Below the pieces are notes generated by a model that saw nothing but the letters and a program-made list of their open reading frames with translations, had not been told where the DNA came from and did no database searches. This document shows, piece by piece, positions 1 to 8,865 of a stretch of DNA of 64,000 nt. Made by a program: the position numbers and the translations under genes. Origin of the DNA: Vibrio azureus (GTDB taxonomy: Bacteria; Pseudomonadota; Gammaproteobacteria; Enterobacterales; Vibrionaceae); the NCBI RefSeq assembly GCF_002849855.1, contig NZ_CP018619.1, positions 1 to 64,000 on the forward strand, given 5' to 3'. Within the stretch, counting starts at the first letter, position 1; every line of letters begins with the position of its first letter.

Positions 1-278
1 AAAATAGAATATGTGACTGAGGTGTCTATCTGAGCACCTCTTTATTGCGCTTATGAGAGAAGAATAAATCGTGGAGCGATTTACGAATATACCGCATTTG
101 GCCAACATATCACTGAGGTTTGCGTAGCTCATTGCGGTAGTGCCATACCACCGCACACACCATAAGATAAGTTCAAGGATGAATTGTCGCCATTTGAATT
201 CAGACTTGGCCATAACGCATTACTCGGTGATGAATCATAGTGAAAGTCTGGCGGGTTGTGAGGTTTTGCAACAAGCCC
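1..278 (-). mobile_element. IS6-family insertion sequence fragment (transposase N-terminus)
   Basis: Reading leftward from an ATG at 213, the translation begins MAKSEFKWRQF and continues ILWCVRWYGTTAMSY, the N-terminal pattern of IS6/IS26-family DDE transposases (helix-turn-helix region). The match is lost after about 50 codons, near position 60, so the catalytic domain is missing or lies outside the window; the frame stays open to the left edge. The outer end is GGGCTTGTTGCAAAA on the minus strand (264-278), which resembles an IS6-family terminal repeat and abuts the stop codon of the neighbouring lipoprotein gene. The element therefore probably inserted at the 3' end of that gene and was later deleted internally. 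The palindromic repeat at 19-40 lies in the part that no longer matches. Confidence 0.7.
19..40. repeat. Dispersed 22-bp palindrome, copy 1
   Basis: GAGGTG and CACCTC arms enclose a 10-bp centre. The minus-strand reading, GAGGTGCTCAGAT followed by CACCTCAG, is shared with copies at 2466-2487 and 58124-58145. There is no T-tract, so a simple terminator is unlikely. It sits where the IS6 fragment stops matching its family. Confidence 0.55.
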
Positions 279-1415
279 TCATAGTTCACCTCCTTTGACA
301 AAATCACCGTTATTCGCAAAGGCATTGTAGAGAGAGGAGTCCGTTGCACTGTGTCCTGTCCCAATCTGCTTCCACATCAAATAAGGACCAAATCTTTTAT
401 TGTCCATGAAACGACTTAATATCACTTGCGCAGCTCCGTAGCGTACAAACTTTGCATCTTTGCCTAAAACATCAAAATACCGCAATGTCCCAACTGCGCG
501 CGGGACAATTTCTTCCATTTGAAACGTTTTGTTCTCGACATCAATAAGATAGCGCTTAGTATAAGTCTCAGCCCAAGCATAGCGACCATCTGGGCTAATC
601 GAGCGGTTTCGAAACCTAGCGTCTCTGACGGAGCTCGTTTCGTCCGGAATAACCTCATACAAACGCTTATCTTTACTCTCATCATAGACACCAACACCTA
701 GGTCAGACACGATAATGCGTTTCCCTTGATAGATAACAGAGAATTCATTAAATTTAGTTTTAATTTTCTCTTTATCACCCGTTGCTAAAGTATACTTCCA
801 GTGTTTAAATTGGTCGTCATAATAGAGATAGCTGCTGTCCTCTGCCCATAAAAATTCAGGGTAACCCCGTGAGTGCCCCAACTCCGTATACTCTCCAGTT
901 TTCAGATCTTTAATCACTTTGAACATGCCTTCGCCAGTCGAATAGGCTAAAGCTAAATAGCGATTATTCGGCGACATCCGCATTAAACGCACCATCCCTG
1001 TAAACTCATCCGCGACCAAACGTAAATCGGTACCATCGGTTTTGATGCTCCAAACTTTATCTTTCTGATCATAATGGTCTTCTGCTTCCTTTCTGGCATT
1101 ATCCCAACGAAAAACCACACGAGGTAAGTCATAAGAGGCTTTATTATTTAAATCTTCTCGTGGCCACTCTTTCGCTTTAAAGACAAAGTACCTAGGTTTT
1201 CCCGTCCCTTGGTCGTAAATGACGTAGTTATTTTCCGTAATATAAACACGGCCATCTTCCCAATCTTGAGCATTTTTTGCGGCGATGCGCTCTTCTACTG
1301 TTTGGGGTTTCTCAACTTTGGAAGTCGCCATCGCTTCAGTTTGGTTAGCGGGCTCTTTTTCACAGCCAGCAAGCAAAGTCAGTGCGAGCAGACACACTGT
1401 GTAATGAGTTTTCAT
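279..1415 (-). CDS. Predicted lipoprotein with a beta-propeller-like body
   Basis: The protein has 378 residues. Its N-terminus is a lipoprotein signal, with hydrophobic residues followed by the lipobox LLAGC (Cys18), so it is probably anchored in the outer or inner membrane. The rest contains repeated strand-rich blocks such as SIKTDGTDLRLVAD, SPNNRYLALAY and SISPDGRYAWAE, which look like TolB/WD40-type propeller blades. I do not recognise a specific family or function. The last codons (GGEL, stop) abut the terminal repeat of the IS6 fragment at 264-278, so the native C-terminus may have been cut off. It is transcribed alone, and no clear partner gene is visible. Confidence 0.7.
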   Translation of the reverse strand: MKTHYTVCLLALTLLAGCEKEPANQTEAMATSKVEKPQTVEERIAAKNAQDWEDGRVYITENNYVIYDQGTGKPRYFVFKAKEWPREDLNNKASYDLPRVVFRWDNARKEAEDHYDQKDKVWSIKTDGTDLRLVADEFTGMVRLMRMSPNNRYLALAYSTGEGMFKVIKDLKTGEYTELGHSRGYPEFLWAEDSSYLYYDDQFKHWKYTLATGDKEKIKTKFNEFSVIYQGKRIIVSDLGVGVYDESKDKRLYEVIPDETSSVRDARFRNRSISPDGRYAWAETYTKRYLIDVENKTFQMEEIVPRAVGTLRYFDVLGKDAKFVRYGAAQVILSRFMDNKRFGPYLMWKQIGTGHSATDSSLYNAFANNGDFVKGGEL

Positions 1416-1798
1416 GGTTTATTCTCTTGTTATTCAAATAAATGTGACGATGTAAAACGCGGCTTATTTGGTTGGTTTATATTGATCTCTGATTGGATTT
1501 TTGCATGAAAATAGATACTCATAAAGGTACCTCTTTTCATGCGTAATTTCGCACCAAATTCAGGTATTTTAAAAAGTGGTACGCAAGACGATTTTTGACC
1601 GAGTTTGATTATGGTCGTGACTTCAGAGTTAAATTGTTTTAGCAATAAAATATTAAATTGGTATTATACCTAAATCATTGATATTGAAGTGGTTGTTGTT
1701 TTCTTAGTGAATTCACTGAGAAAGGCCTTATAGTGCAAAGTCTACAATTACTCTCCCCTCAAGACGGTCGTTTGTTTAAATAAGTAGGATTGATACTG
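1416..1798. other. Intergenic region without a convincing gene
   Basis: This AT-rich stretch lies between divergent genes and presumably carries both promoters. Short open frames here lack a ribosome-binding site and recognisable composition. I see no repeat, RNA gene or operator that I can support. Confidence 0.4.
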
Positions 1799-2443
1799 AT
1801 GAAGTGTAATAAATGTAATAATAGTTTTGATATTAAAGAGCTGAAAAAAGTTGAAGGGTCCTTAATTTGTAAAAGTTGTTTTTCGTTATTGCTGGATGAC
1901 GCTCTGTCACCGAGGAGTATGAAAAAAAAATCACCTATTAATAAGAAAAGTGAACTCAAGAGTAAGAGCCCTAGATTGGGACGAGTAGAGTTTACTTTCT
2001 ACATGATTATCGTCTGGTTGTTCTTACCAGTTTTTACACAGTACATGATATTTGAGTTTTTGAACTACCCAATTACCCATCAACTTTTGTCAAAGGAGTT
2101 AATTCTAGCGCTAGATGGCTTTAAGCCATTGCAAAGTTTGCGTTTTGATAGTGGATATAGTATGCATTACAATGCAATGAGCCTCTGGATGATTCAGATT
2201 CCAATTTCTCTTATTTATGCTCATGGTCGATTGAAAGATATTGGTTGGCATCCTGTATTATCTATAGTGTTAGGTTTACCTGTAATCAACTTATTACTTT
2301 GCTTTTGGAAAGGAACTCAGGGGGAAAATAGTTATGGTTTACCTACTGGTGAGGCTACATTAGGTAAAAAAATAGTGGTCTACGGTTCACCCATAATTGT
2401 CCCTTTGGCTTTGTTAATTATTGGTAACAAACTGTACGGCTGA
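1799..2443 (+). CDS. Zinc-ribbon DUF805 inner-membrane protein
   Basis: The protein has 214 residues from the ATG at 1799; an upstream TTG is less likely because TAGGA sits about 8 bases before this ATG. The first 30 residues form a zinc ribbon with CNKC and CKSC pairs. A basic linker follows, then several hydrophobic segments. The motifs RLKDIGW and WKGTQGENSYG near the C-terminus are the signature of DUF805, a family of small inner-membrane proteins of unknown function (YhaH-like). A zinc ribbon fused to DUF805 is an occasional architecture. It stands alone, and a dispersed palindrome follows at 2466. Confidence 0.75.
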   Translation: MKCNKCNNSFDIKELKKVEGSLICKSCFSLLLDDALSPRSMKKKSPINKKSELKSKSPRLGRVEFTFYMIIVWLFLPVFTQYMIFEFLNYPITHQLLSKELILALDGFKPLQSLRFDSGYSMHYNAMSLWMIQIPISLIYAHGRLKDIGWHPVLSIVLGLPVINLLLCFWKGTQGENSYGLPTGEATLGKKIVVYGSPIIVPLALLIIGNKLYG

Positions 2444-2465
2444 TAGACTTGCTGCAAAAATTTAA

Positions 2466-2487
2466 GAGGTGCTCAGATGGGCACCTC
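2466..2487. repeat. Dispersed 22-bp palindrome, copy 2
   Basis: This is GAGGTGCTCAGATG followed by GGCACCTC, then CAGAAACACC. It lies 23 bases after the DUF805 gene. At 2499-2511 follows TTTGCACCAAGCC, which resembles a degenerate IS6-type terminal repeat; GGGCTTGTTGCA recurs at about 3122. IS remnants may therefore frame this part of the window. Confidence 0.5.
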
Positions 2488-2519
2488 AGAAACACCTTTT
2501 GCACCAAGCCACTTTGTCG

Positions 2520-2906
2520 TTAAGGCTTACCATCAGCTTTTTTCTTTAGTTTTTTATCACGCCTGTTTTTCCTCCACTCTCTTCTTGACGCTTGATACTC
2601 ATCTTTACAATACCCTTTAATGATATAAATAAAAGTACAAACCAGAAAGCAGAAAGCAATTAAACCAAAAAACGCGCTTGCGAGTAATGAAAAAAACTGA
2701 AAGAATTCAGGAATTTCTATTACCCTACGATACCCCATTTTGTAGCTCGTCATTGTTCCACTATTATATTCCTCCCAGAATGCGGCAGACATAAGGCCCA
2801 AAAATATCCCACCGACCAGATGCAATATTATTCGACTGGTACGATAAATAAAAAAGTGAAATTTTTTTCGTGAGCGATAAATTTTTCTTTGAGTACTGAA
2901 TTTCAT
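2520..2906 (-). CDS. Small membrane protein, function unknown
   Basis: The protein has 128 residues. It has a very basic N-terminus (MKFSTQRKIYRSRKK), two hydrophobic segments at about residues 25-45 and 68-95, and a highly charged basic C-terminal tail (REWRKNRRDKKLKKKADGK). I do not recognise a family. It is monocistronic and convergent with the DUF805 gene. Two helices with a basic cytoplasmic tail would fit an accessory membrane protein, but nothing in the context assigns a role. Confidence 0.5.
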   Translation of the reverse strand: MKFSTQRKIYRSRKKFHFFIYRTSRIILHLVGGIFLGLMSAAFWEEYNSGTMTSYKMGYRRVIEIPEFFQFFSLLASAFFGLIAFCFLVCTFIYIIKGYCKDEYQASRREWRKNRRDKKLKKKADGKP

Positions 2907-3161
2907 GAAATGATGCGTTAAATAGCTGAATTAAATTGACTATGGCGAAAATAACACTTCTTCAGGTTTGAGAGCAACTAAATCATTCATTTAATTGTTA
3001 TATTTACCTTTTTTATCAATCACTTATAATGTTAAACTTTCAACAAATCTATAGATTTAAATATCTTCATTTATCTTGAAATAAAGTATATCAATAACAA
3101 TCATATAACCTAAAAAGAATGGGCTTGTTGCACCAAGGCCGTAAAGATGGATTAATAGACA

Positions 3162-3761
3162 ATGCAACAAAAAAATGAAGAGTATTTAGTCTCCATAGGT
3201 TGGAGTAGTGAACGTATGGTTGAATTACCAGAAGAGTATTCTTCCTATTCAATCAATGACAATATCAAAAGAATCCTGAGAAATATATACGGTCTCACTT
3301 TAATTGATTCGGATGGTTATAAGAGACCTTTACTCCTAACGAGTAAGGACTTTGATCGCGTAAAAGAAAATGTTGAGGAAATGATTGAGGATTATAAACT
3401 CCCTTTAGATTTGTGCCCAATTGGCGAAGTGCCTGAATTTGCAGCTTACCTATATATAGATAAACATGGGAATTTTTATTACTCAGATGGAGAACTATGC
3501 TTTTTGGGTTCAAATCTAGATGAGTTTATTGAAACGATAGTTTTCGAGGAGAGGGATATGATCGGGATTGACGAGCCTGAGCCTTGCTGTTGTGTCAACT
3601 ATCCAGAAGGAATTGAGAGTAAATTAACATCCTCGCAAAGGTTAACGTATTACAATTCGACAACACCGGCCCCCTGGGTGTATGACATCGAATTAGGTCT
3701 TATTCCGCTGAAAACTGGTTTTTTGCAACGATTCAAGTCATTTCTAAGAATGACAAAGTGA
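3162..3761 (+). CDS. SUKH-3-like immunity-type protein
   Basis: The protein has 199 residues. Its start (LVSIGWSSERMVELP) and the later LGSNLDEFIETIVFEE resemble the SUKH-3 branch of the SMI1/KNR4 superfamily, known mostly as immunity proteins of polymorphic toxins and contact-dependent inhibition systems. No toxin gene lies nearby, so this would be an orphan immunity gene. The ATG at 3162 follows a GGGCTTGTTGCACC stretch that looks like an IS end, which suggests the gene arrived with mobile DNA. The family assignment is from pattern memory and is uncertain at the C-terminal half. Confidence 0.5.
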   Translation: MQQKNEEYLVSIGWSSERMVELPEEYSSYSINDNIKRILRNIYGLTLIDSDGYKRPLLLTSKDFDRVKENVEEMIEDYKLPLDLCPIGEVPEFAAYLYIDKHGNFYYSDGELCFLGSNLDEFIETIVFEERDMIGIDEPEPCCCVNYPEGIESKLTSSQRLTYYNSTTPAPWVYDIELGLIPLKTGFLQRFKSFLRMTK

Positions 3762-4445
3762 TTGAAGGGTTTGTTAAGGAAAGCGGAGTTCCCCCGTGCC
3801 CTGACTCATTCGATTTGACTGGTCACCCTATGAAAAGCGTCTATTCATGGAGGAGCTGCGCGACGACATATAGAATGAGCGCAGCGAAAATCAGTCAACG
3901 TAAGGCTTTCCACATCCGTGGTATAAATGCATTAGAAGTGGCTTAAATCTTGCCCCTCCTCCCTGCTAGACCCGGTCGCTTGCGACCAAAAATGCGGTTG
4001 ACCTATCGCGCTCTCAGGGCTTATCGCCATGCTACTGATGGTACGTGTCAATGGGGGCCCGTTCCCATGCGCAGAGAAAGATCTTAGATGTGTTGAAGCC
4101 AATTGCGCTGGGAATGGGAGGTCTCAAATAAAGCATGAAATGCGACCCTCTATTTTTATCTATTATTTTATCTATTAACTTCAAATAACGGCTATGGGGC
4201 ATAGCCTTCTTTTTTAACTCCATTATCTAACCCCCTACTTATTGTGTAAAACAGAACATTTGAACAAAAGAGAGGCAGTTCTGTGGATAACATCCATCCA
4301 ACATCGGTGGCCAAGTCGAGCTAACCGTGCTGAAAAACGGAATGAACGCTATAGATGTTCAATTTAACATTCCATTTGGTTATATAAAAACGTTAGACGT
4401 ACAGAATCGACCTCAGTGAAGAGGCATAAACATCAATCTATGTAT
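3762..4445. other. Intergenic region of about 680 bp, no supported gene
   Basis: Short open frames at 3758-3946 (plus) and 4032-4223 (minus) match nothing I recognise. Base composition changes here from AT-rich to GC-richer around 3950-4060, as in decayed mobile DNA. A hairpin with a T-run at 4190-4216 and a DnaA-box-like TGTGGATAA at 4282-4290 are the only defined signals. Confidence 0.4.
4190..4216 (+). terminator. Hairpin with T-run
   Basis: GGCTAT-GGGGC-ATAGCC is followed by TTCTTTTTT, a good rho-independent terminator in the plus direction. The upstream plus-strand transcript would come from the SUKH-like gene or from remnant DNA after it. Confidence 0.55.
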
Positions 4446-5450
4446 CTAGGGGACAGTAGAGAAGTTTCGAAAGCCAGAAACTGGCGCGACTTGTTCAATC
4501 AAATCGTTAAGGAAGGAGGCCTGCACTCGATCACGAACGCTATTGGCCAAGCATGAGAAATTAACCCACTTAAATATGAAACCATGACTCTTCATTTTGC
4601 TAACGCCAGCTTCAATGAGAGACATAACATTATTGTATCGCGTCACTTTGAACTCTCTAAAGAAACGCTCTGTAAATTGCTTATAGGAGGCCGCACTGCG
4701 AACAATCGTTACCTTGTCACCGTTTGCGTTTTCCACTTCGACCGGCACGTTAACGGCCATAGTTTGAAGAAGACCAGAAACACGTAAACGGTGAATAGCG
4801 CTATACCAGGTGTTCTCACTTATCTCAAAACCAAAGCGAAGCATAAAAGCACTACGTAACTCAGAAAAAGCGACAGGAGTGATGCCAGAGCCTTGGCAGA
4901 GTCGCCCAATACGTCCGCCGGCGAACTCGGTTGACGTCAATAACACTGCAAGCACTTGCGCCATACGGATCCTGACGATTCTTTGGTTCATACCAGGGCA
5001 AGTGGCACTCAGGCTGGGTAAGACGCTGTAATCATTAATCAAGTTCTTACAGCGGCTTAAGATCGCTTTATAATACACCGGCAACGTAACGCGACCCGGT
5101 TTTATGTTCCCATTAATATCCAGGGTAATCCGCTCAGGGTTAAAGCCAGGCAATTGGGTATCACCCGCTTCAATGCTATCTTTCAGTTTCATCCCAAGCT
5201 TTCTTAACGATTGCTGACGACGCTGTTTGTACGTCATCTCCGCTTCTTCACTTTCTGGCCTTGGTGCCTGGACATGCACGCGGGTTGGCGTCACCGTCTC
5301 ATCAATAACGCTTTCACCCTCAATTCCCTCTGATTCGACATTAACGCCATCGGCCAGGTGTTCGAATATATCATCGAATTGCGTATCACCCTTAAACGCT
5401 TTATTACGCGTTTTTTTATTCTTTGGTGCCTTCGCTTTGTTCTTTTTCAT
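4446..5450 (-). CDS. Last gene of the relaxase operon, possible replication/transfer accessory
   Basis: The protein has 334 residues. The N-terminus is strongly basic (MKKNKAKAPKNKKTRNK), then comes an acidic disordered stretch to about residue 75, then a helical region. The middle part (about 160-230: AQVLAVLLTSTEFAGGRIGRLC, then NTWYSAIHRLRVSGLL) could be a winged-helix DNA-binding fold. It follows the PFL_4669-family gene by 32 bp in an operon headed by the relaxase. In SPI-7/PFGI-1-like elements a STY4528-type island replication protein often sits in this neighbourhood, but I cannot confirm that identity by sequence. Confidence 0.6.
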   Translation of the reverse strand: MKKNKAKAPKNKKTRNKAFKGDTQFDDIFEHLADGVNVESEGIEGESVIDETVTPTRVHVQAPRPESEEAEMTYKQRRQQSLRKLGMKLKDSIEAGDTQLPGFNPERITLDINGNIKPGRVTLPVYYKAILSRCKNLINDYSVLPSLSATCPGMNQRIVRIRMAQVLAVLLTSTEFAGGRIGRLCQGSGITPVAFSELRSAFMLRFGFEISENTWYSAIHRLRVSGLLQTMAVNVPVEVENANGDKVTIVRSAASYKQFTERFFREFKVTRYNNVMSLIEAGVSKMKSHGFIFKWVNFSCLANSVRDRVQASFLNDLIEQVAPVSGFRNFSTVP

Positions 5451-5482
5451 TTTCTATCCGTAGCCAATGACGTTTTGTAGAC

Positions 5483-6139
5483 TTAAGCGTTAATTTCAGG
5501 CGCAAACTGCGCTCGTTCGATACCTTCAAGCACTTCTAATGGAATTGCGCCTAATTTTTCTTGAGCGGCTTGCGCTTTTGCATTATTGCTTGCGACATCA
5601 TGGCGAGTGATACCAGAATGTTGCATTTGAACAGAGAGAGTGATGACGTTTCGTATCGCTGACAGTGCTTTACTGCGATAGTCTTCCGTTTCCTTACGCG
5701 TGATCTGGGCTTTGAAATTGGCATCAGATAAACGAACCATTGTGATATCGAATTGCTCGATAAGAGCAACGAAGCGCCAGCCAAAACGTGTGGTTGTTTT
5801 GATGGTTTTGGTGATCGGATCTCGGCTAAGTGCCTCGTGGTATGACACTCGTGAAGTGTTGCGCACAGGCAGTGCCGCTTCGATTTCTTGACACGTTCTC
5901 ATGGCCGCATCTAAAGCATTTTCGATAACAAGTAACGCATAATCGGCATACGGGTCATTTTGACGCGCTGCATACTCTAACGTTGAAGCTCTCGAAAAGA
6001 ACACACCGGCACCCAGCGATTTACTCTTCTTTGATGGGTTCCATAAGCGCAATGTATCAATGCTATGCAACGCAAGTTCCGCACTTGCAACCAACGAGCC
6101 TAGTTTGTTTTTCTTTTTCTTCGTTTTATTATTGGTCAT
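5483..6139 (-). CDS. Integrating conjugative element protein, PFL_4669 family (TIGR03761)
   Basis: The protein has 218 residues. Diagnostic blocks are LALHSIDTLRLW near the N-terminus, DPYADYALLVIENALDAA in the middle, and the C-terminal GITRHDVASNNAKAQ with LEVLEGIERAQFAP. This family is found in ICEs and islands of the PFGI-1/SPI-7 type, next to replication and DNA-processing genes. Its biochemical role is unknown. It overlaps the upstream gene by 11 bp, so translation is probably coupled. Finding it in the relaxase operon of a plasmid with its own replicon shows that an ICE-type DNA-processing module has been joined to a plasmid backbone. Confidence 0.85.
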   Translation of the reverse strand: MTNNKTKKKKNKLGSLVASAELALHSIDTLRLWNPSKKSKSLGAGVFFSRASTLEYAARQNDPYADYALLVIENALDAAMRTCQEIEAALPVRNTSRVSYHEALSRDPITKTIKTTTRFGWRFVALIEQFDITMVRLSDANFKAQITRKETEDYRSKALSAIRNVITLSVQMQHSGITRHDVASNNAKAQAAQEKLGAIPLEVLEGIERAQFAPEINA

Positions 6140-6662
6140 ATTTGTTCCACTCTTCTAACTCTTTCCATAGCGCACACAGGCTGACCTGATAGGTTTTTGC
6201 AATTTTCAGTAACGCCTCTGCGCTGATTTGTTGATATGGCCCTTCCGCTTGTAATGCTTTGCACACCGCACTGTGCTTCTTATGTGCAATACTTCTTGCT
6301 CGAAATGGCGGCTCAATGGTTAAACTCGATCTCCAACTACTGCACTGTGCTGCTTGCACGTTGAAGTATCGAAACATCATTTTGTTATTCGCACCGTACT
6401 CAAGGTAAGTTTTATATTGCTCCGGCACGTCATCATTCAGCTCGTCCAACACGCTGTTGACGAATCCTCTAACGTCTATTTGGTTTTTGGCTACGAGTTG
6501 ATTAATTTCGTTAAGAGACAACTTGTTTAGCTGAATGATTTGTTTATCACTCACACCTACAGTTTTGAGCATCTCTCCTTGGCCCGTTCCTGCTAGGTAA
6601 GCAAGTTTTGCTACAACCACATGACACAGCTCACTTGCTAATACATCCCTGCTTTGAATCAT
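6129..6662 (-). CDS. DUF2857-like conjugative element protein
   Basis: The protein has 177 residues and is mostly helical. The position between the relaxase and the PFL_4669-family gene, the length and helical blocks such as LAYLAGTGQGEMLKTVGVSDKQ fit DUF2857, a family of ICE/island proteins of unknown function. The C-terminal part (ALLKIAKTYQVSLCALWKELEEW) looks like a helix-turn-helix, so DNA binding is plausible. It overlaps both neighbours (4 bp upstream, 11 bp downstream). The family call is by context as much as by sequence. Confidence 0.55.
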   Translation of the reverse strand: MIQSRDVLASELCHVVVAKLAYLAGTGQGEMLKTVGVSDKQIIQLNKLSLNEINQLVAKNQIDVRGFVNSVLDELNDDVPEQYKTYLEYGANNKMMFRYFNVQAAQCSSWRSSLTIEPPFRARSIAHKKHSAVCKALQAEGPYQQISAEALLKIAKTYQVSLCALWKELEEWNKYDQ

Positions 6663-8593
6663 TCTTTGTTCTCCAATGTCACATGCGGATTAATCGCATA
6701 TCGCTCTGACCAATCTGCAGTGATTGGAAATACAAAGCCATTGAGTGCTTGGGTTGCCTCTTGATTAACCAACGCTTTATGTACGTTTCGGCCACTTTTA
6801 TTAACAATGTGGCGTCCTAGGAACTGTAACCCCTGCTGTACTTCGCTATAACTATTCTGTTTGCCGTATTTACAACGCTCGTTGATAAACGTGCGAAAGG
6901 CTGTAGGGGAAACGACAAACAACCCCTGCTCAACACGATGGAACATCGCATCTTGCTGATTAACTTTATGAACGCCTCCTTTCAGCACCGCATCAATCCA
7001 ATCACAAAAAGCGATGCCCAGTTCAGCCCCCTTGACTCGACGAAGGTCGATTTCCTTCAAAAGAATGTGCTCTTTTTTAAGCGCCTCAAGTGCATCTTCA
7101 ACACCGTCTTTTTCTTTATTCATCTCGTCAAAAGACAAAGTCATTTCTGGCTCAGAGTCTTCTTTTACTGTGGCAACGGCTTGAGAAACTGGCTCAGACA
7201 CTACGTTCTTTGTATCAACAGGTTGCGATGCTGGCTCATTCAACGAAGTCATAAACTTCATTAAATCCTCATTAATCTCCTCTTTCTGTGGAGCACGGGA
7301 ATCCGTTGTCTCAATCTCAGGGGAGGCTTTAGAAATTGGTGCAGTCTCTTTTTCTTTGTCACATGCGCCTGCTTCTTTAGAGCCCGGTGAATCCTGATTC
7401 TCAATCACTTCGATATGACCTTTGATCTGCTCAAGCTTTCCTTCTGGCAGTAACGACGGCCAGTGAACACAAATGAAAGTAAACGTCTTTTTCCAATCTT
7501 GTTCTGATAGGAATACCTCACACTTCCAGATAGCAAGATCTTGTTCATTAGGTCTTATCAGGTTGTGTTGCTGCAGTTCATTAAACAACTTTGAATTACT
7601 TTGTGGCACTGAAGTAATGCCACGCTCAAGCAAAGCCGTGCGAATACGATCAGCAATGGGTTTACTCATCAAATAAATATGTTCACCATCGACAAACCCC
7701 TCTGCGCCTTTCTTGTTGAGCGGTATCGTGCCTTTCTCAAGCAAATGCGAGAGTGTCAATCGCAATTGGCTGGCCAACGATGTCGGCGCTCCACGCGCTT
7801 TCTCTGCAGCGAGGTTAATGCCTTCTTTATCCGCACCAAGATCTTGTGCCACGCTGGACGCATCAGCCTGAATAACAATTTGAGAAATCACATTGTCTGG
7901 GTTCTTATGCCCACTTAAATATTCAACCATCGTTTGATACAGCGCTCTGTCACTTGAAATTGCGAGCATTGCATCATGGCTAAGTACATGACCTAGTAGA
8001 CTGTGGCCAGTGTATTGGTGAGTCGTGTATTGGCGTTCTGCAAGGTATCGGCATCGGTATGGTTGAGTGATCGGCCCTAATGCTAAACTCCATTTTGTTG
8101 GCTCAGAGTTTGGCTCAAAGAGCTCTATCTCAACGTCATTGATTTTGCCGCTGTCATGCAAAAGTGCACAAAGAAAGACGCCGTAAACCCACACGATTTC
8201 ACGATGGATCACGTCTTCAGGTGCCGTATTTGGTGGCAATATGAAGTTGCGGCGGATACGCATCGCGTAGATAGCAACATCTAAACTGTGCAATAGCAGA
8301 CCGCGTTTGCCTGCGTGATGGTAAGACTCAGAAGCCGGCAAATCTTGGCAGTACATGGCGTAATTCACGACCGTATCCACGACAAACTCTTGCCAAAGCT
8401 CAAACGGCAACGCAAGGCCACTGCGCTTTAAGACTCTAAGTTTATCCTGGATAATCTCATCGTTCCCCAAATCTTCACTCGTTCTTGGTACGACGAAGCC
8501 CTCCGGCGCAATGATGCCAGAGCATGTTTTTCTTTCTGATTGTTGAGGTTCACTGTATAGCCAACTAAAAAAACGCTGAACGCTTTGGAACAT
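6659..8593 (-). CDS. traI: MobH-family relaxase (TraI_2 domain)
   Basis: The protein has 644 residues. The N-terminal domain carries the 3H/HD signature of MobH relaxases: HHAGKRGLLLHS at 92-103 and LLHDSGK at 144-150, with metal-binding His and the HD pair. A charged, low-complexity linker follows (about 400-500), and the C-terminal 120 residues match the DUF1528 (TraI_2_C) region, including LFVVSPTAFRTFI and FLGRHIVNKSGRNVHKALV. Such proteins nick oriT and lead the strand into the coupling protein TraD. Length and order fit the family. It heads a four-gene operon. A LexA box lies 36 bp upstream of the start and a structured leader repeat about 270 bp upstream. Confidence 0.92.
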   Translation of the reverse strand: MFQSVQRFFSWLYSEPQQSERKTCSGIIAPEGFVVPRTSEDLGNDEIIQDKLRVLKRSGLALPFELWQEFVVDTVVNYAMYCQDLPASESYHHAGKRGLLLHSLDVAIYAMRIRRNFILPPNTAPEDVIHREIVWVYGVFLCALLHDSGKINDVEIELFEPNSEPTKWSLALGPITQPYRCRYLAERQYTTHQYTGHSLLGHVLSHDAMLAISSDRALYQTMVEYLSGHKNPDNVISQIVIQADASSVAQDLGADKEGINLAAEKARGAPTSLASQLRLTLSHLLEKGTIPLNKKGAEGFVDGEHIYLMSKPIADRIRTALLERGITSVPQSNSKLFNELQQHNLIRPNEQDLAIWKCEVFLSEQDWKKTFTFICVHWPSLLPEGKLEQIKGHIEVIENQDSPGSKEAGACDKEKETAPISKASPEIETTDSRAPQKEEINEDLMKFMTSLNEPASQPVDTKNVVSEPVSQAVATVKEDSEPEMTLSFDEMNKEKDGVEDALEALKKEHILLKEIDLRRVKGAELGIAFCDWIDAVLKGGVHKVNQQDAMFHRVEQGLFVVSPTAFRTFINERCKYGKQNSYSEVQQGLQFLGRHIVNKSGRNVHKALVNQEATQALNGFVFPITADWSERYAINPHVTLENKE

Positions 8594-8628
8594 CCCTATC
8601 TACCTTCTTACTTAAAAATTATAAATAG

Positions 8629-8644
8629 CTGTACATACATACAG
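8629..8644 (-). promoter_or_regulatory. LexA (SOS) box at the relaxase promoter
   Basis: CTGT-ACATACAT-ACAG is a perfect CTGT-N8-ACAG palindrome, within TACTGTATGTATGTACAG on the minus strand, which agrees closely with the gamma-proteobacterial LexA consensus. A TATAAT hexamer lies 9 bp downstream of the box at 8618-8623. The relaxase ATG is 36 bp away. LexA bound here would block RNA polymerase, so the relaxase operon should be induced by DNA damage. Confidence 0.8.
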
Positions 8645-8865
8645 TATTTTATATGAATTTTGATGCAAAAAACAGGGCGAAAGCCCATTATCTCCAAGGA
8701 ACAGATGCACTGAGTCCTGGGGAGGTAAACCCATTTATTTTTAGGTAGTAAAGATGCCAGACACAGTATAAAAACACCGTGTAGACTGGAGTTAGCGACT
8801 TATGCGCAATTTGGTAGGCCCTAGGCTCTAAAGTGTACTCCCCAAAACAAGGGGGTCACAGTAAG

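Noticed and set aside
1430-1645. 71-codon minus-strand open frame upstream of the lipoprotein gene
   Set aside because: It lies in the promoter region, has no ribosome-binding site and low-complexity composition.
3758-3946. 62-codon plus-strand open frame after the SUKH-like gene
   Set aside because: It starts inside the stop region of the upstream gene, has unusual composition and no recognisable motif.
4032-4223. 63-codon minus-strand open frame with a fair AGGGGG site
   Set aside because: It contains the 4190-4216 terminator hairpin near its start and translates into nothing recognisable; kept only as a weak possibility.
4282-4290. Perfect DnaA box TGTGGATAA as sign of a second origin
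   Set aside because: No iterons, initiator gene or AT-rich unwinding region lie next to it; a single 9-mer can occur by chance.
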